From: an uncultured Eubacterium sp.
GTDB lineage: Bacteria > Bacillota > Clostridia > Lachnospirales > Lachnospiraceae
Length of the DNA stretch: 45,235 bases
Assembly (NCBI GenBank): GCA_947385775.1
Contig: CANDMI010000026.1
Span: forward strand, 1 to 45,235
Direction of reading: 5' to 3'
Shown: positions 32,757 to 43,820 of the stretch, in pieces
Position numbering within the stretch: the stretch's first letter is position 1
How the letters are laid out: the number at the start of each line of letters is the position of its first letter
Made by a program: the position numbers and the translations under genes
The notes under the pieces: model-generated
The model's database searches: none
What the model was told of the DNA's origin: nothing
The model's input: only the letters and a program-made list of their open reading frames with translations

Positions 32757-32806
32757 AAAATAGAAAGGCTGCGGGACGATCGCATGAAAAACAGAAGTAA
32801 AATACG

Positions 32807-32866
32807 GAAATAAAAAACAGAAATAAGAAATAAAAAACAGAAATAAGAAATAAAAAACAAAACATA
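32807..32866. repeat. AT-rich 20-bp tandem repeat before spoIIR
   Basis: GAAATAAAAAACAGAAATAA (20 bp) is repeated from 32807 and 32827, with a third imperfect copy from 32847. It is non-coding and lies just upstream of the spoIIR promoter. Confidence 0.75.
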
Positions 32867-32885
32867 AAAAATAAAAAGCGCGGCT

Positions 32886-32915
32886 GTATAATTTTGGAAA
32901 AAGCGGGCTAAGATA
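32886..32915 (+). promoter_or_regulatory. Sigma-F-type promoter of spoIIR
   Basis: GTATA (32886-32890), a 15-nt spacer and GGCTAAGATA (32906-32915) match the sigma-F pattern GTATA-N15-GGNNANANTR at all but one position. Forespore expression is what is known for spoIIR. Confidence 0.8.
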
Positions 32916-32953
32916 ACCTTATCAACAATCCAGACGGTAAAAGGAGACAGGTT

Positions 32954-33616
32954 ATGCAGGCTTTTTTTAAAAATCAGAATGTGAAAAAATACAGAAATTA
33001 TATAGATACTGCGGCGCTGCTTTTGGTTTTGGCGCTTGGATGTATCTGGATGCGCCATACATACGAAGCGCAGCAGACGCAGCGGCATATCGCGGAAAAA
33101 ATACTGCGTTTCCATGTGCGCGCCAACAGTGACAGCGCAAAGGACCAGGAGTTGAAGCTAAAGGTAAGGGACGCGGTAGGAGCTTATATGAACCGGGAGC
33201 TTGCGGAAATGGAAAGCTTAGAGGAATGCACTAAAATCACAAAAAAAAGACTGCCTGACATTATTGGCATTGCAAAAAAGACGATCGAAATTGAGGGATA
33301 TGCGTATCCGGTATCCGCAAACGTAGAGTCGGTGGAGTTTCCAGAAAAAACCTACGGGGAATATACGTTTCCAAAGGGCCGCTACCAGGCGTTGAACGTG
33401 GTTATTGGGGAGGGACGGGGACATAATTGGTGGTGCGTCATGTATCCGAATATGTGCTTTCACGGCGCGGTGTATGAAGCGCCGGATAAAGAGGCGGGAG
33501 AGTCGTTGCAGCGCGTGTTGTCAGAGGATGAATACGACGCGGTTTTAAAAAGCCGCAAGTACCGCGTCCGGTTTAAATTTATCGAAAAATGGAATCAGAT
33601 TTTTCATAAAAAATAA
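32954..33616 (+). CDS. spoIIR: Stage II sporulation protein R
   Basis: Forespore-made signalling protein, 220 aa, that is secreted to the intermembrane space and triggers processing of pro-sigma-E by SpoIIGA. N-terminal membrane/signal helix (TAALLLVLALGCIWM) followed by the hallmark KILRFHVRANSDSAKDQELK, then LKVRDAVGAYM, and the later GHNWWCVMYPNMCF segment. AAAGGAGA precedes the ATG. Its presence indicates an endospore former. Confidence 0.96.
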   Translation: MQAFFKNQNVKKYRNYIDTAALLLVLALGCIWMRHTYEAQQTQRHIAEKILRFHVRANSDSAKDQELKLKVRDAVGAYMNRELAEMESLEECTKITKKRLPDIIGIAKKTIEIEGYAYPVSANVESVEFPEKTYGEYTFPKGRYQALNVVIGEGRGHNWWCVMYPNMCFHGAVYEAPDKEAGESLQRVLSEDEYDAVLKSRKYRVRFKFIEKWNQIFHKK

Positions 33617-33676
33617 AAAAGCGGAAAGCGAAAATGAAACAGAAAAAGAATAGGAAACAGAAACAGGAGGAGCGCG

Positions 33677-36600
33677 ATGTCGCTGCAATTGATACTTGGC
33701 AATTCCGGGAGCGGGAAGTCCACCTGGCTGTATGATTACGTCATTGAACAGGCGGGGGCGCATCCGGATAAAAATTATATTTTTCTTGTGCCGGAGCAGT
33801 TTACGCTCCAGACCCAGAAGGAATTTGTCAACCGCCATCCAGATCATTCGATCTTAAATATCGATGTGTTAAGCTTCCGCAGGCTTGCCTACCGCGTGTT
33901 TGACGAGCTTGGGATGATGGATTTTGCGGTATTGGAAGAAACCGGGAAAAACCTGGCTCTGCGAAAGGCCGCGGCGGATAAGGAGGAGGGCCTTTTGGCG
34001 TTAAAAGGCAATATCCATAAAACCGGGTACATAAGCGAAGTGAAATCCCTCATATCCGAAATGGTGCAGTACCATGTGTCGGTGGAGGATTTAAAACAGG
34101 CGCAGGGCGCGCTGGAAGCAAAAAACGCCTTATGGTATAAGCTAAATGATATCATTACGTTATACGAAGGCTACAGGCAGCTGCTTGAGGGGCGTTACGT
34201 GACGGCGGATGAGTTAGAAACCTTGCTTGCGCAGACTGCCTCGGAATCCGGGATGTTAAGGGGCGCAACCCTTGTGCTGGACGGCTATACGGGATTTACG
34301 CCAGTGCAAAACGAGCTGTTAGAAGAGCTTTTTCCATTGGTGGAATCTGTTTTTGCGGCGGTCACGGTGGATGAGCGGGAGTCGTTTTTCACGCCGCCTT
34401 TGCCCCAGGAGCTTTTTTGCATCAGTAAAAAATCCATCCAGTTTTTGTGCGACGTTGCAAGGCGCAAGGGGGTGGAAATAAAAGATCCGGTTTTTTTGGA
34501 AAATGGAGAAAAAAAACGCTACCGCAATGCCCCTGCGCTGTTTCATCTGGAGCAGAATTTATTCCGGCCAAACGCTTTGAAATATAAGGAGAAAAAGGGC
34601 TGTGGGAGTGTGGAGGACACGATACGGGTGTGCAGCTTTTTCCAGCCAAAAAATGAGCTGCATTACATAGCGCAGGAGATCCACAGGCTTGTTTCGAAGG
34701 AGGAGGGGTTCCGTTACAAGGACATCGCGGTGGTGACGGGGGATATGCCTGCATACGCGGATTACGCGGAGGAAATTTTCGCGTTATATGATATCCCGCT
34801 GTTTGTTGACCAGAAAAAAAATATATTGTTCCACCCGTTTATCGAGCTGGTGCGCGCCATATTGGAAATGGAAACGGCGGATTATTCTTATGAAACGGTC
34901 ATGCGCTATTTTCGCAGCGGCTTTAGCGGCTTGCTGGACGCGGATACGCTGGATCTTTTGGATAATTATCTGCTTGCGTTTGGGATACGCGGCTTTAGCG
35001 GTTGGAAAAAAAGCTGGGTGCGTCCGGCGGACTGGCTTACGGAGGAGCAGCTTGAGCGGCTGAACGAAGGCAGGCAGGCGTTTGTTTCGGCGTTTAGCCC
35101 GTTGCATCAGGCGTTCCATAAAAAGAAGGCGACGGTTTTGGATATGACAAAGGCGCTTTATGAGTTATTGGAGCTTTTGCATGTACAAGAGCAGATCGAG
35201 GCGCAAAAGGAATATTTTGAATCGGAAGGGATGTTGGCGCAGGCAAAAGAAAATGAGCAGATTTACGGAATTGTCATCCATTTATTTGACAAGCTGGCGG
35301 AGCTTTTAGGCGAGGAATGTATATCGCGCACGGAATACGCGCAGATTTTGGACGCGGGGTTTGAGGCTTCGCAGGTCGGGATCATTCCGCCGGGGTATGA
35401 CCGGGTTTTGTTTGGAGATATCGAGCGCACGAGGATTGACCATATCAAAGTCTTGTTTTTCATCGGGGTAAATGACGGCGTGATCCCTAAAAATGACGGG
35501 AAAATGGGCATTTTGTCAGAATATGAGAGGGAAAAGCTTGCCGCGCTTGATCTGGAACTGGCGCCTGGCGCAAGGGAAAAAGCGTTTATACAAAAGTTTT
35601 ATCTGTACTTAAATATTGCAAAGCCCTCCAGGAAATTGTATTTGACGTTTTCCAAAGCAGGATCGGACGGCGCGGCAAGGCGGGAGTCTTATTTTATCCA
35701 TGCGGTGTTAAAGCTGTTTCCGCAGCTTACGGTGCAAACGCCGCCAGAGCGCGGGATTTCAACGGCAAAAAGCAGCATGAGGTATTTTTTATCCGGACTT
35801 GAAAAAGCAAAGGAGGGCGGCGCGCCAGAGGATTGGAAAGCTTTATACGCATGGTATATGCGCGAGGAAACATGGGCGGATAAAGCGAAAAGCTATGTGG
35901 AAGCGGCTTTTTACAGGCACAAGGATTCCAAACTTAACGGGGAGCTGACAAAAAGGCTTTATGGGACGATCTTAGAAAATTCCGTGACCAGGCTGGAACG
36001 GTTTGCGGGATGCGCGTTTGCTCATTTCCTGCAATATGGGCTAAAGCTGTCAAAGCGCCAGCTTTATGAATTTGCGCCGGTTGACTTTGGGAATATCATA
36101 CATGACGCGCTCTGGCAGTATGCAAGGCGCATGGAGGCGGGCGGCGACGATTGGTTCCAGGTGACAAAGGAAAATCAGCGCAGGTACGCGGGGGAGGCCC
36201 TTGAGGCCGCGATCGCGGCGTGCCAGAATACCGCGCTCTCAGAAGGGGCGCGAAGCCTGTATTTGGTGAACCGGATGGAAAAGGTGTTGGAGCGCACGGT
36301 AGAAACGCTGGGATATCAGATTAAAAGCGGCAGCTTTTTGCCGCAAAATTATGAAGTGTCGTTTCAGTATGTGCAGGATCTTTCTTCTGTGAATTTTACT
36401 TTGGGAGAGGAAGAAAGGATGCGGCTTCGCGGCAGGATCGACCGCCTGGATACGTGGGAGAGGGAAAAGGAGGTTTATGTTAAGGTCATTGACTATAAAT
36501 CCGGCTCTACAAGCTTTCAGCTTTTGAATGTGTACCATGGGCTTCAATTGCAGCTGGTCGTATATTTAAACGCCGCGATGGAGCTGATGGAAAAGAAATA

Positions 36601-37060
36601 TCCGGACAAAGAGATAAAGCCGGCGGGCATTTTTTATTACCACATCGACGACCCATTATTAGAAGAGCAGGAGGAGCTGACGGAGGAGGAGATCCGCGAG
36701 CGGATTTTTGAAAAGCTAAAGCTGGATGGATACGTCAATTCCTCTCCAGAGGTTTATCATGCGATGGATCATGGGATGGGGGCGTCTTCGAATATCATAC
36801 CGGTGGTGGAAAATAAGGACGGCTCTTTGCGCAAAAGCTCTAAGGCGGTTTCAGAGGGAGAGCTTATGGGGCTTTGCGCGTTTGTCAGTCAAAAAATAAT
36901 GGAACTTGGCGGACAGATCATGGATGGGGAGATTGCGGTCAATCCTTACGAGTTAAATGGAAAAACGCCGTGCGGCTACTGCCCGTATCGGAGCGTGTGC
37001 GGGTTTGATTTAAGGATTGACGGGTTTGGGTATCGAAAGCTGGACCAGAAGGAAAAATAG
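33677..37060 (+). CDS. addB: ATP-dependent helicase/nuclease subunit B
   Basis: AddB, 1127 aa, one half of the AddAB helicase-nuclease that resects double-strand breaks and recognises Chi. Walker A is at the extreme N-terminus (LILGNSGSGKST); the nuclease domain in the C-terminal part has VKVIDYKSGS, and the four Cys of the AddB iron-sulfur cluster are seen as one upstream Cys (GCAFAHFLQYG) and the triad CGYCPYRSVC. AGGAGGAGCGCG precedes the ATG. Unusually, addA does not follow; the next gene is on the opposite strand. It lies 60 bp behind spoIIR with no terminator between. Confidence 0.95.
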   Translation: MSLQLILGNSGSGKSTWLYDYVIEQAGAHPDKNYIFLVPEQFTLQTQKEFVNRHPDHSILNIDVLSFRRLAYRVFDELGMMDFAVLEETGKNLALRKAAADKEEGLLALKGNIHKTGYISEVKSLISEMVQYHVSVEDLKQAQGALEAKNALWYKLNDIITLYEGYRQLLEGRYVTADELETLLAQTASESGMLRGATLVLDGYTGFTPVQNELLEELFPLVESVFAAVTVDERESFFTPPLPQELFCISKKSIQFLCDVARRKGVEIKDPVFLENGEKKRYRNAPALFHLEQNLFRPNALKYKEKKGCGSVEDTIRVCSFFQPKNELHYIAQEIHRLVSKEEGFRYKDIAVVTGDMPAYADYAEEIFALYDIPLFVDQKKNILFHPFIELVRAILEMETADYSYETVMRYFRSGFSGLLDADTLDLLDNYLLAFGIRGFSGWKKSWVRPADWLTEEQLERLNEGRQAFVSAFSPLHQAFHKKKATVLDMTKALYELLELLHVQEQIEAQKEYFESEGMLAQAKENEQIYGIVIHLFDKLAELLGEECISRTEYAQILDAGFEASQVGIIPPGYDRVLFGDIERTRIDHIKVLFFIGVNDGVIPKNDGKMGILSEYEREKLAALDLELAPGAREKAFIQKFYLYLNIAKPSRKLYLTFSKAGSDGAARRESYFIHAVLKLFPQLTVQTPPERGISTAKSSMRYFLSGLEKAKEGGAPEDWKALYAWYMREETWADKAKSYVEAAFYRHKDSKLNGELTKRLYGTILENSVTRLERFAGCAFAHFLQYGLKLSKRQLYEFAPVDFGNIIHDALWQYARRMEAGGDDWFQVTKENQRRYAGEALEAAIAACQNTALSEGARSLYLVNRMEKVLERTVETLGYQIKSGSFLPQNYEVSFQYVQDLSSVNFTLGEEERMRLRGRIDRLDTWEREKEVYVKVIDYKSGSTSFQLLNVYHGLQLQLVVYLNAAMELMEKKYPDKEIKPAGIFYYHIDDPLLEEQEELTEEEIRERIFEKLKLDGYVNSSPEVYHAMDHGMGASSNIIPVVENKDGSLRKSSKAVSEGELMGLCAFVSQKIMELGGQIMDGEIAVNPYELNGKTPCGYCPYRSVCGFDLRIDGFGYRKLDQKEK

Positions 37061-37096
37061 GCGTTAAAAATTAAGAAAATCAAAAATGCGCATACG

Positions 37097-37135
37097 AAAA
37101 AGGAGCCATTTACAATGAGACTTGTAAATGGCTCC
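37097..37135 (-). terminator. Terminator of the XRE regulator gene
   Basis: GGAGCCATTTACAA and TTGTAAATGGCTCC form a perfect 14-bp stem; on the minus strand it is followed by TTTTT. It may also slow addB transcription from the other side. Confidence 0.85.
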
Positions 37136-37179
37136 GAAGCAGTGCTTTATAATAAAGAAATCAAAAAATCAAAGAACCT

Positions 37180-37560
37180 TTACTTCTTTTTTATATTTTT
37201 TGGAATATCCGCAAAGTCATATTCTTCCGCAATTTCTGCGGCATAAGCCTGCATGACCCGGTTGATGATGCGAAGCTGTTTGTTATCCAGGCTCTCTAAT
37301 ATTCCGTTGATTTCATGTATCATATGGTTATGCTGCACCTTTGGTTCATTCGGGTCTGCGGTCAGCTCGGCGATGCTTGTATGCAGATAGTCGGCGATCG
37401 AACAAAAGGTATCTAAGCTGACGGCTTTTACGCCGCGCTCCAGTTTGCTGATCAGGCTAAGTGATAAGAATAGGTCATCCGCCATCTTTTGTTGTGTAAC
37501 ATGCTGCTCTTTTCTCAAACGCTTGATATTATTCCCGATCAATTTGTAATTCAGCGGCAT
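37180..37560 (-). CDS. XRE family transcriptional regulator
   Basis: Protein of 126 aa with an N-terminal Cro/CI helix-turn-helix: IGNNIKRLRKEQHVTQQKMA, then LSLSLISKLERGVKAVSLDT, and SIADYLHTSIAELTAD. The C-terminal half is a helical, uncharacterised region ending in Lys. Single gene with its own terminator; the AT-rich stretch upstream (37561-37640) would hold its promoter. Target genes unknown. Confidence 0.9.
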   Translation of the reverse strand: MPLNYKLIGNNIKRLRKEQHVTQQKMADDLFLSLSLISKLERGVKAVSLDTFCSIADYLHTSIAELTADPNEPKVQHNHMIHEINGILESLDNKQLRIINRVMQAYAAEIAEEYDFADIPKNIKKK

Positions 37561-37736
37561 AAATGTCCTCCGTTGTAATTTGAATTTGGTAAAAATATAT
37601 AAAATAATACATCTATTTTATTATAATTCAAATAATATGGCGAAAAGTGGCATAAATAGTGTTTAACAAATTAAAAATTGAGTGATTATAGTGTGGCGTT
37701 TGTTGCAGGCATAAGAAGCTGAATCTACGATAGCGG

Positions 37737-37764
37737 AAAAAAGGATGCCGCGCGGGCATCCTTT
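37737..37764 (-). terminator. Terminator of the paralogous membrane-protein pair
   Basis: GGATGCC-GCGCG-GGCATCC with a T6 run on the minus strand (TTTT on the plus strand). Confidence 0.8.
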
Positions 37765-37813
37765 TCACTTTCGGTTTCGGTTTGACGTTTGGCATAGCTT
37801 TGGGTTTGGCCGT

Positions 37814-38164
37814 TTAATATCCGGGAAATCTGGCATGGTATAACCCATTTTTTTTATCAGTCACTACATAATGCCGCAGTTCTATCCGGAAAAACTTGTC
37901 CCGTAAGCTATGCGACGTGACGTAGTAAACGGATTGGTCTTTTGTAACGTCGGCTGCGGTCATAGTTCCAAAGGAGATTTCAGACCGTGGGACGACGTTT
38001 GCCTTTAACGTATAGGATTCGATTACGAATCCCTGCCACAGCACAGCCCATCGGACCGCGCCGATCGGAGTGAACGGGTTATAGAATAAAAGCTGGATAA
38101 ATAAAAATACAGATAAAGCGATGCCGAAAATAAGCTTCTTTCTCAGCTTCTTTTTTCGTTTCAT
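37814..38164 (-). CDS. Small membrane protein, paralog 2 of a tandem pair
   Basis: Protein of 116 aa, family not recognised. Basic N-terminus (MKRKKKLRKK), one membrane helix (LIFGIALSVFLFIQLLFY), the motif NPFTPIGAVRWAVLWQGF, then a short extracytoplasmic domain ending RHYVVTDKKNGLYHARFPGY. It is clearly paralogous to the upstream gene (TPIGA.RWAV.W.GF, then Y.VT.K.NG.Y.A...GY). Start at 38164, where AAAGGTGATC lies upstream. Gap of 22 nt to its paralog. Confidence 0.75.
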   Translation of the reverse strand: MKRKKKLRKKLIFGIALSVFLFIQLLFYNPFTPIGAVRWAVLWQGFVIESYTLKANVVPRSEISFGTMTAADVTKDQSVYYVTSHSLRDKFFRIELRHYVVTDKKNGLYHARFPGY

Positions 38165-38186
38165 AAGATCACCTTTCCTTTCAATA

Positions 38187-38543
38187 TCAATACCCGGTAT
38201 ATGCGCAGTAGTAAGATCCATTTTCTTTCTTTGTTACAATCCAGTATTGCATTTTTTTGCCAAAGGCGCGGTTTTTTAACTCTGGAGATGTGATCCGGTA
38301 AAACAGGTGATCGTCTGTAAAATCATGGTAAGGCAGGTCCGTGATTTTTTCCAGTTCCTCTGGAGGGATATATTCCGCCTTGACGGTATAGGCTTTTACA
38401 AGAAACCCATTCCAGAATACCGCCCATCGGATCGCGCCGATTGGCGTGTAAGGATAAAAGAATGCATATTGCATGAATAAAAATACAGATATGGCATATA
38501 CGATAAAAATTTTCTTTTCTCTTTTCATTTTTGCTCTTTTCAT
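38187..38543 (-). CDS. Small membrane protein, paralog 1 of a tandem pair
   Basis: Protein of 118 aa from the ATG at 38543, which has AAAGGAG upstream and aligns with the other paralog; ATG 38558 is an alternative. Same plan: basic N-terminus, membrane helix (IFIVYAISVFLFMQYAFF), YPYTPIGAIRWAVFWNGF, and a C-terminal domain ending QYWIVTKKENGSYYCAYTGY. The pair arose by duplication, since even the upstream bases GGTGATCTTATGAAA are shared. Function unknown. Confidence 0.75.
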   Translation of the reverse strand: MKRAKMKREKKIFIVYAISVFLFMQYAFFYPYTPIGAIRWAVFWNGFLVKAYTVKAEYIPPEELEKITDLPYHDFTDDHLFYRITSPELKNRAFGKKMQYWIVTKKENGSYYCAYTGY

Positions 38544-38780
38544 CCTTTCTCCTTTCATAAGATCACCGTCTTCTTTTTTGATCATAGTATACCATAGATT
38601 TTTCTTTATTTCTATCATTTTCCTAAATATTTGCTTACATGAAGTAAACGAAAAGCTTCTGTTTCTTCCATTTATTTTCAAATTTATTGGGAAAAATTAA
38701 AAACGTGAGAAAATAAGAGATAACAAGAGAAAATATAAGATAAATGCATTTTATAAAGGAAAAATCGCAAAAATATATAC

Positions 38781-38809
38781 TTGCGAAACGATACTTAAAA
38801 TCATATGAT
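38781..38809 (+). promoter_or_regulatory. Promoter of groESL
   Basis: TTGCGA (38781-38786) and TATGAT (38804-38809) with 17-nt spacing, immediately upstream of the CIRCE element. Confidence 0.8.
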
Positions 38810-38821
38810 AGGTACTATCAA

Positions 38822-38848
38822 TTAGCACTCAAAACGAGTGAGCGCTAA
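38822..38848. promoter_or_regulatory. CIRCE element (HrcA operator)
   Basis: TTAGCACTC-N9-GAGCGCTAA matches the CIRCE consensus TTAGCACTC-N9-GAGTGCTAA with one change. It overlaps the start of transcription, so the heat-shock repressor HrcA should control groESL. Confidence 0.95.
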
Positions 38849-38899
38849 TAACCCAGAAATTGAAAAATAGCATGGATGGCGAAAAGGAGGACATTTTTT

Positions 38900-39184
38900 A
38901 TGAAATTAGTACCGTTATCAGACAGGGTTGTATTAAAGCAGTTAGAAGCAGAAGATAAGACGGAGTCTGGCATTATATTGACAAGCGCTTCTCAGGAAAA
39001 GCCACAGGAAGCGGAAGTCATTGCCGTAGGCCCAGGCGGCATCGTAGATGGAAAAGAAGTAACCATGCAGGTAAAGGAAGGCCAGAAGGTCATTTATTCG
39101 AAATATTCCGGCACAGAGGTAAAGCTGGACGGGGAAGAATATATTATTGTCCGCCAGAATGATATACTTGCGGTTGTGGAATAA
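38900..39184 (+). CDS. groES: Co-chaperonin GroES
   Basis: Ten-kDa heptameric lid of the GroEL chaperonin, 94 aa. Family features: MKLVPLSDRVVLKQ, the mobile loop with ESGIILTSASQEKPQ, EVIAVGPGG, and GQKVIYSKYSGTEVKLDGEEYIIV. AAGGAGG lies 9 nt before ATG 38900. CIRCE-controlled, followed by groEL after 114 bp. Confidence 0.98.
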   Translation: MKLVPLSDRVVLKQLEAEDKTESGIILTSASQEKPQEAEVIAVGPGGIVDGKEVTMQVKEGQKVIYSKYSGTEVKLDGEEYIIVRQNDILAVVE

Positions 39185-39274
39185 AAACAGAGTTCTAATG
39201 ATAAAATAAAGAAAAATTTAATTTAGAAAGAATCAGAAAGAAAAACAGCGATCAAACAAAAAATCAAACAGTAA

Positions 39275-40921
<1,647 letters not shown>

Positions 40922-40993
40922 GATCGTTTCAGAATGCGTGTAGTTCGAAAATAAAAAGCTGTGACACAGACGAAACAGTAAAATATAGAAAGT

Positions 40994-41047
40994 AAAAAAC
41001 CGTTCAATGCAAAAAGAAAAGATTTTGCATTGGGCGGTTTTTTTGTT
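40994..41047 (+). terminator. Terminator of groESL
   Basis: AAAAAACCG-TT-CAATGCAAAA pairs with ATTTTGCATTG-GG-CGGTTTTTTT, leaving a 2-nt internal mismatch; strong T-run. Confidence 0.9.
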
Positions 41048-41101
41048 ATTTTTTGTAACGAATCCGCGGTTTGGCGCTCTTATATACAGGAGGTGAAGTA
41101 T

Positions 41102-41812
41102 ATGGAGTATTTGAAGGTGGAAAATGTCGGCAAGACGTACGTTACAGGAGAAGAATCGTTTCAGGCGCTTAGCGGCATTTCTTTTACGATTGACCGGGGA
41201 GAGTTTGTAGCGGTCATGGGGCCTTCCGGGTGTGGGAAATCAACGCTTCTGCATATCCTTGGAGGGCTGGATTCGCCGACGTTTGGCTGTGTGCGGCTCA
41301 ATGGAAGCTCGTTGTATGAAAAAAGCGAAAAGGAGCTTGCGATGTTTCGGCGCAGGGAAGCGGGGATCGTGTACCAGTTTTATAATCTTGTGCCGGAGCT
41401 TACGGCGGAGGAAAATCTTTTGCTGCCGGCTTTTATGAATCGGGTAAAGCCAGACGGCGCGTATGTGGATGAAATACTGAAGCTGCTCGGAATGCGTTCT
41501 AAGCGGCATTTTTATCCAGATATGCTTTCCGGCGGGCAGCAGCAAAAAATTGCGATCGGGCGGGCGTTAGTCCAGCGCCCATCCCTGCTGCTTGCCGACG
41601 AGCCGACCGGAAACCTGGATTCCGTTAAAAGAGACGAGGTTTTGGACTTATTTTCTTATTTAAACAAAACAGAGTCGATGACAATCATGCTCGTTACACA
41701 TGATGATGCCGCCACGCGGGTCAGCGGGAGAAAAATCTGCTTGTTTGATGGGAAAATTGCGTCGGACAGCGCGGGTTTGCAAGCAGAAGATCCGCCTGCG
41801 CGTAAGCAGTGA
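41102..41812 (+). CDS. ABC transporter ATP-binding protein (MacB/BceA type)
   Basis: ATPase of 236 aa. Walker A GPSGCGKST, Q-loop in YQFYNLVPELTAEENL, signature LSGGQQQKIAIGRAL, Walker B LLLADEPTGNLD and switch His in LVTHD are all present. The class pairs with FtsX-like permeases, which follows 13 nt later. ATG 41102 follows AGGAGGTGA; the longer frame overlaps the groESL terminator. Operon with permease, ECF sigma factor and anti-sigma factor. Confidence 0.95.
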   Translation: MEYLKVENVGKTYVTGEESFQALSGISFTIDRGEFVAVMGPSGCGKSTLLHILGGLDSPTFGCVRLNGSSLYEKSEKELAMFRRREAGIVYQFYNLVPELTAEENLLLPAFMNRVKPDGAYVDEILKLLGMRSKRHFYPDMLSGGQQQKIAIGRALVQRPSLLLADEPTGNLDSVKRDEVLDLFSYLNKTESMTIMLVTHDDAATRVSGRKICLFDGKIASDSAGLQAEDPPARKQ

Positions 41813-41825
41813 TTGGAGGGATGAG

Positions 41826-43808
41826 ATGAAAAAACATGGTTTTTTATGGCTGGCGATCCGGATGATGAAAAAACAAAAGCTTCGCACAGCGGTTTTGTTT
41901 TTCTCGCTTTTGACGGTCTGCGTCCTGCTGCATGTATTCTGCGGCCTTGGGTATTATTTCTGGATGCAGGTGCATGGGGGCGTAATGATAGGGAGCGGGG
42001 AATATGATTTCAGGCAAAATGCGCTCGTTATTTTGGCGGCAGGATTGATGCTTGTGATCGTTTTTTGCTCCGCGTCGCTTTTATGGAATCTTTTTTCGCT
42101 TACATTCAGGCAAAAATGGCAGGGACTGAAACGGCTTATGGCGCTTGGCGCGGCGCGGGGGGATATTTTATTTATGGCATTCGTGGAAGCCGCCGTATTG
42201 TATGGCATAGCGGCGCCGTGCGGGCAATTGCTGGCTTTTTCCATCGCGGCAGGAGCCGGGATTCGGATGGAAATGCCGTACTGGATTTGGCTATGTATAA
42301 ATCTTTGGCTTTTGGGGGTTGCCTGCTGGTGCAGCGTACAGCCAATTTTTCGGGCGATGAAAAATACGCCTGGATATCTGGAAAGCCATAGGATACGTGG
42401 GACAGATACGCAAAGTCGGAGGATGCGAAAACAAAGTGCGAAAAACGGGAGCAGACGGCATTTTGCCGTATTTATGTCCGGGAAATATCATCAGGCTGAC
42501 CGGAAGCGGCATGCAAAGATGTCGTTTGCGGTTGCGGCGTGCATCGTTTTGTATGTGCCCGCCAGCTATCTGGTCAATACAAATATCCGAATGAATCAGG
42601 AAGGACGAAAGGAAAAATACGGCATTACATATTCTTGCAGTCTTATGAATGAAAAGGAGCTTTCTGCCGCAATGGAGGAATACGCGCGGCTAAAATCCGC
42701 GACGCGCGGGGAAGCGGTTTTTTATATTCAGATGCCCGGGCTGGTTACGGCCGCGACCCAGCTTTTGGACGGTGCGTTTGCGCGGGAGCTGGAAAAATCC
42801 GGCTGGCAGGGCGGCGATACGTTTGACGCGGCCTGCGACATTTACTTTTTAGAGGATGCCTGTTATGATGCTTATTATGACGCTTATATTCATAAGGCCA
42901 CGAAAGAGGGAGGGGCTCAAAAGCATAAATATGGGGAGAATGGAAACGGGAAGCAGACGTGCGTGTTTGTCAATCGCTATGTAAATCGAACCGCATATGC
43001 AAAGGACGCGCAGCCGGGGCGGCAGGAAACGCCTCTGCTTAACAAAGACACGAAGGAAGGGGTGCGTCAGGATATGCCGAAAGGTCTGGGTTTAAAGCTT
43101 ATGGGCAGACAAGGGGCGGAACCGTCGGATTTGCGGCCTGTTTTGGATTCTTTTGCAGTTACGCGCCAGTTCCCGGATGGGATCGAGACAGAAAATGCGG
43201 CGGTGTTTTTTCCGCTTGGTCAAATGCGGCATATTCTTGAAGCGGTTTTTGGAGGGCGGCGGATAGAATATCAATTGCTGTCTGTATGCGGGCGGTTTGC
43301 GGAAGCGGATGGCTCATGTTTTGACCAGCTTTCTAAGGCGGTCGGGACAGGGTCTTTTGGAAAACTGCGAAACGACCGAAAAGCGTATCAGGAATGGTAT
43401 GATTCTTTGCATGAAATTCATATGGCGATGCGCTGTATTTGCGGAGCGTTGTTTTTTACCGCGGTATTTCAGATATTGACGACATTGCTGCTTCATTGTA
43501 TGCAGCGCAGGCAGGGGCTTGCCATATTGTGGTCGCTTGGGCAGACGAAACGGGAGCTGATGAAGATTCTGGCATTGGAATGCGCGCGCTGCTTTGCCGG
43601 AGCGCTGTTGATCGGGATTCCGGCTTCCTGCGTGGTATGTTATGCGGTTTACCGGGTTTACCGCAGGGTTTGGCGGATTGGGTTTTTATTGCCGCTGGAG
43701 CCGTTTGTTTTGATCATGGCGATGACAGCGCTTGCGGCGGTGGCTGTGATTTTTGTCAGCCGCGCAGGTACGCTGAAAATAAAGGATAGGCGATCGGGTT
43801 ATTTTTGA
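41826..43808 (+). CDS. FtsX-like ABC transporter permease
   Basis: Membrane protein of 660 aa. First helix at the N-terminus (LRTAVLFFSLLTVCVLLHVF), two to three more in residues 70-190 that include the FtsX-like LKRLMALGAARGDILFMAFVEAAVLYG, another near residue 240, then a large extracellular domain (about 260-530) rich in charged residues, and three C-terminal helices around residues 540-650 (GLAILWSLGQTKRELMKILALE). This layout is like BceB/MacB permeases that detect or remove peptide antibiotics. GGAGGG precedes ATG 41826; the longer frame overlaps the ATPase gene. Confidence 0.88.
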   Translation: MKKHGFLWLAIRMMKKQKLRTAVLFFSLLTVCVLLHVFCGLGYYFWMQVHGGVMIGSGEYDFRQNALVILAAGLMLVIVFCSASLLWNLFSLTFRQKWQGLKRLMALGAARGDILFMAFVEAAVLYGIAAPCGQLLAFSIAAGAGIRMEMPYWIWLCINLWLLGVACWCSVQPIFRAMKNTPGYLESHRIRGTDTQSRRMRKQSAKNGSRRHFAVFMSGKYHQADRKRHAKMSFAVAACIVLYVPASYLVNTNIRMNQEGRKEKYGITYSCSLMNEKELSAAMEEYARLKSATRGEAVFYIQMPGLVTAATQLLDGAFARELEKSGWQGGDTFDAACDIYFLEDACYDAYYDAYIHKATKEGGAQKHKYGENGNGKQTCVFVNRYVNRTAYAKDAQPGRQETPLLNKDTKEGVRQDMPKGLGLKLMGRQGAEPSDLRPVLDSFAVTRQFPDGIETENAAVFFPLGQMRHILEAVFGGRRIEYQLLSVCGRFAEADGSCFDQLSKAVGTGSFGKLRNDRKAYQEWYDSLHEIHMAMRCICGALFFTAVFQILTTLLLHCMQRRQGLAILWSLGQTKRELMKILALECARCFAGALLIGIPASCVVCYAVYRVYRRVWRIGFLLPLEPFVLIMAMTALAAVAVIFVSRAGTLKIKDRRSGYF

Positions 43809-43820
43809 AAGGGGCGGCAG

